A DNA stretch of 12,500 nt from Halocaridina rubra (Eukaryota; Arthropoda; Malacostraca; Decapoda; Atyidae): NCBI GenBank assembly GCA_037179515.1, contig JAXCGZ010007574.1:147501-160000 (forward strand), in the 5' to 3' direction. This document shows, in pieces, positions 10,205 through 12,500 of this stretch. Every line of letters begins with the position of its first letter. Within the stretch, counting starts at the first letter, position 1. Under the pieces are notes generated by a model. It did no database searches and was not told the origin of the DNA. It saw only the letters and a list, made by a program, of their open reading frames with translations. Position numbers and translations under genes: made by a program.

Positions 10205-10744
10205 GCAGTTCCATTACGCATTTGTAAACGTCTCCTACTGACCTACCTCTCTTGTTGGGATTTGAGCCTGGGACCTGTAGAATAGAAATCCACAGCTTAG
10301 TACGCTTGGCCACAGAGTTGCAAAACGGGAATTTTTTCTGAAGTTGCCCAAACAGGGGGCACTAATGAGCCAATCACTCTGTTTTACCTTCTTCCCCACC
10401 GAACAGTGTCCAGCGCAAATTTAATTCTCCTCAACAGCCGAGGTTTACTAGTTGATAGATCAGATGCAATGTACTCATCTATTTATAAATGTGTTTAGAT
10501 CATCTACTCCCCTGTTAGGATTCAAATTTGGGAACATATAGGAAAAACATTCACAGTTCAGTGATAGGACCCACGGATTTGTAGGAGAGGCAGAACGGGA
10601 ATTTATACTAAGGCTATAAAGGAAGAGGGCACCAATGCTCCTTTTACTTAGCCTTATACCCCCCTCCCCACAGACCAGTGATCAGCACACACAGGTTATT
10701 CTCCTTAACACCTGAGGTTAACTAGGTGATAGAAGAAATGAAAT
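10205..10744 (-). repeat. Tandem pair of ~270-bp units with tRNA-like modules
   Basis: Two diverged units, about 10205-10465 and 10466-10744. Shared anchors are GCARTG-like starts (10205, 10466), the B-box region (10258, 10518), ACGGGAATTT (10325, 10595), GGGCACYAATG (near 10357 and 10627) and AGGTTTACTAG or AGGTTAACTAG (10441, 10715), giving periods of 260-274. On the minus strand unit 1 has an A box TGGCCAAGCGTA (10312-10301) and a B box GGCTCAAATCC (10268-10258), resembling a Ser/Leu-type tRNA head. Unit 2 boxes are weaker. Read as minus-strand SINE copies, the 3' end of unit 1 leads into the (AAT)n array. Confidence 0.65.
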
Positions 10745-10764
10745 GCAATTACATATTTCCAAAT

Positions 10765-10840
10765 AGATTTCTGTTTTACATGTCGTAAGTTCAAATACCG
10801 ACAAGAGAGGTAGAGTATTTGAAGACATTTAACTGCACAA
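10765..10840 (+). repeat. Third tRNA-like module, facing the other two
   Basis: On the plus strand AGATTTCTGTTTTACATG through TTCAAATACCGACAAGAGAG (about 10765-10813) matches the reverse complement of about 10239-10288 in unit 1, including an exact ACAAGAGAGGTAG. It is therefore in opposite orientation to the tandem pair. Its tail (AACTGCACAACA) runs straight into the (TA)n array at 10842. It lacks a recognisable A box, so it is probably truncated. Confidence 0.6.
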
Positions 10841-10841
10841 C

Positions 10842-11425
<584 letters not shown>

Positions 11426-11470
11426 TTTTTAAGAGTGCTACACTGGGACAGGCAGAAACTGCCCTCATCA

Positions 11471-12073
11471 TTAAAGGCCCGGGCATGAGAAAATATCAAG
11501 ATAAAGGAATAGAAAAAGGTTAAGGACAAGGCAGAGATGAGGTAATGTCACACAAAGAAAAACGACAGACAGAAAAAAACAGTCAAAGTATAGAGGACCC
11601 AGAGATATGGAGGAATAGGCCCTGAGATGATGATAGATCTGCTTTTTGAAGGATGAAAGGTCATAAGATATAGGAAAGACAGAAGGAGGATGAGAGTTCC
11701 AGAGTCTGGAGGCAGATGGGAAGAAGCAGTCGCTGCATCGACCAATCCGCGAGCTACAAATCTCCACACAGTACCTGTGAGATGAGGCCGCTTGGCGAGT
11801 GTTACGCGGCCTCGGCAGTGGAGGAGGGATGCAACTCGCCAACTCATCAGAGCAGCCATGGATGTAGTAGCGATAGAAAAGCGAAATGGAAGATACCTTA
11901 CAGCAAAGAGAGAGAGAATCCAGGTTAGAAGTAAGAGTAGGATCATTAATGAGTCTGACTGCCTTAGATTCAACCCTATCAAGAAGATTAGTAAATGAAG
12001 AAGCACCCCAGATGTGTGAGCAGTATTCTAAGCAGGGGCAGATAAGACCTTCGTAAATTCTAAGTATCTGCAA
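11471..12073 (-). pseudogene. Family J copy 2 reverse transcriptase, C-terminal region
   Basis: A 200-codon open stretch on the minus strand: LRIYEGLICPCLEYCSHIWG, LLDRVESKAVRLINDP, SLFYRYYIHGCSDELASCIP, PRPRNTRQAASSHRYCVEI and PSASRLWNSHPPSVFPISYD, the usual thumb and C-terminal region of this LINE family. The apparent start methionine is only the first ATG after a frameshift. The family's protein probably ends around FKKQIYHHL, and the last 40 or so codons are likely 3' UTR read through by chance. Confidence 0.87.
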
Positions 12074-12500
12074 AAGGAAAAGTAATGACGAAAACGAAAC
12101 AAAACCTACAATTTTATGGATGAAGATTTAGAAATTTGGATTATGTGATTCCTCCAAGACAAGTTAGTGGCTATATGGATTCCTAATATGTTGATAGAGT
12201 TGAGATGGTAAATTTCATTAGTTTCGAAGACAATAGGGTTATCAGGTGGACAAGAAGATAAAGAGATAGCCAGGTACTGTGTCTTGGAGGCATTGAATTT
12301 AACTAAATTTTAAGTGCCCCACTCAGATACTCTCTGCAAATCGGAGTTAAGAGTAGAAGAAAGACTGCTACGAGATTGATTACGAGTAACAGATGAAGGT
12401 TGTGAAGAAAAGGCAGACTAAAAGTGAAGGGTAGAATCATCAGCAAAGGCATGAAGAAGAGAGGAAGATGGGAATTGTAGAAGATCATTGATGAAGAGAA
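12074..12500 (-). pseudogene. Family J copy 2 reverse transcriptase, palm region
   Basis: Minus-strand frame with FINDLL, FADDST (12447-12433), NSDLQRVSEWGT, NLVKFNASKTQYLAISLS, LNSINILGIHIATNLSW and ISKSSSIKL. In-frame stops lie at plus positions 12418-12420, 12310-12312 and 12106-12108, and a single-base shift near 12074 separates it from the next piece. Both catalytic aspartates are present, unlike copy 1. The upstream part of the domain lies outside the window. Confidence 0.85.

Noticed and set aside
11716..11998. Plus-strand open reading frames of 68-70 codons
   Set aside because: They are antisense shadows of the family J reverse transcriptase on the minus strand.

Overview
This window looks like repeat-dominated intergenic DNA from an animal genome, most likely an invertebrate. 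A decapod or other crustacean is my inference, from the density of (TA)n arrays together with CR1/Jockey-type non-LTR retrotransposons and tRNA-derived SINEs. I see no host protein-coding gene, no bacterial-style operon and no functional RNA gene. Nearly everything recognisable is a broken retrotransposon, a SINE, a microsatellite or a decayed tandem repeat. All alignments described here were made by eye.

Layout, left to right. 1-638 (+) is the 3' part of a Jockey-like LINE ('family J'): an RT relic with an internal deletion, ending in an A-run. 640-1274 is a (TA)n array. 1275-1821 is non-coding and holds a single copy of a dispersed repeat also seen near 9430-9560. 1822 to about 5990 (+) is a nearly full-length but dead LINE ('LINE-A'). 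It has ORF1 (coiled coil plus RRM-like part, split by a SINE with a 13-bp target-site duplication), an apurinic-type endonuclease domain with all key residues, an RT domain with FADD, and a 3' hairpin. About 6137-6420 and 8340-8780 are two halves of a decayed 'GGTGCTATC' repeat. They are separated by a 5'-truncated, fairly young CR1-like LINE ('LINE-B', 6422-8167, with an 8-bp 3' terminal repeat) and a second SINE (8198-8360). 8917-9107 is a degenerate 24-bp tandem repeat and 9494-9829 a diverged ~81-bp repeat. 9970-10196 is an (AAT)n-(ATT)n inverted microsatellite. 10205-10840 holds tRNA-like modules, two on the minus strand in tandem and one facing the other way. 10842-11416 is two (TA)n arrays around a minus-strand tRNA-like segment. 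11417-12500 (-) is a second family J copy, cut by the window edge.

These parts do not form a pathway. The LINEs would supply the reverse transcriptase and endonuclease that copied themselves and probably the SINEs. The most interesting pattern is structural: every microsatellite array here directly abuts, or nearly abuts, the 3' end of a retroelement. In both family J copies, which lie in opposite orientation, the A-run is followed at once by (TA)n. This suggests that retroelement tails seed the microsatellites. I found no convincing new enzymatic or defence system.
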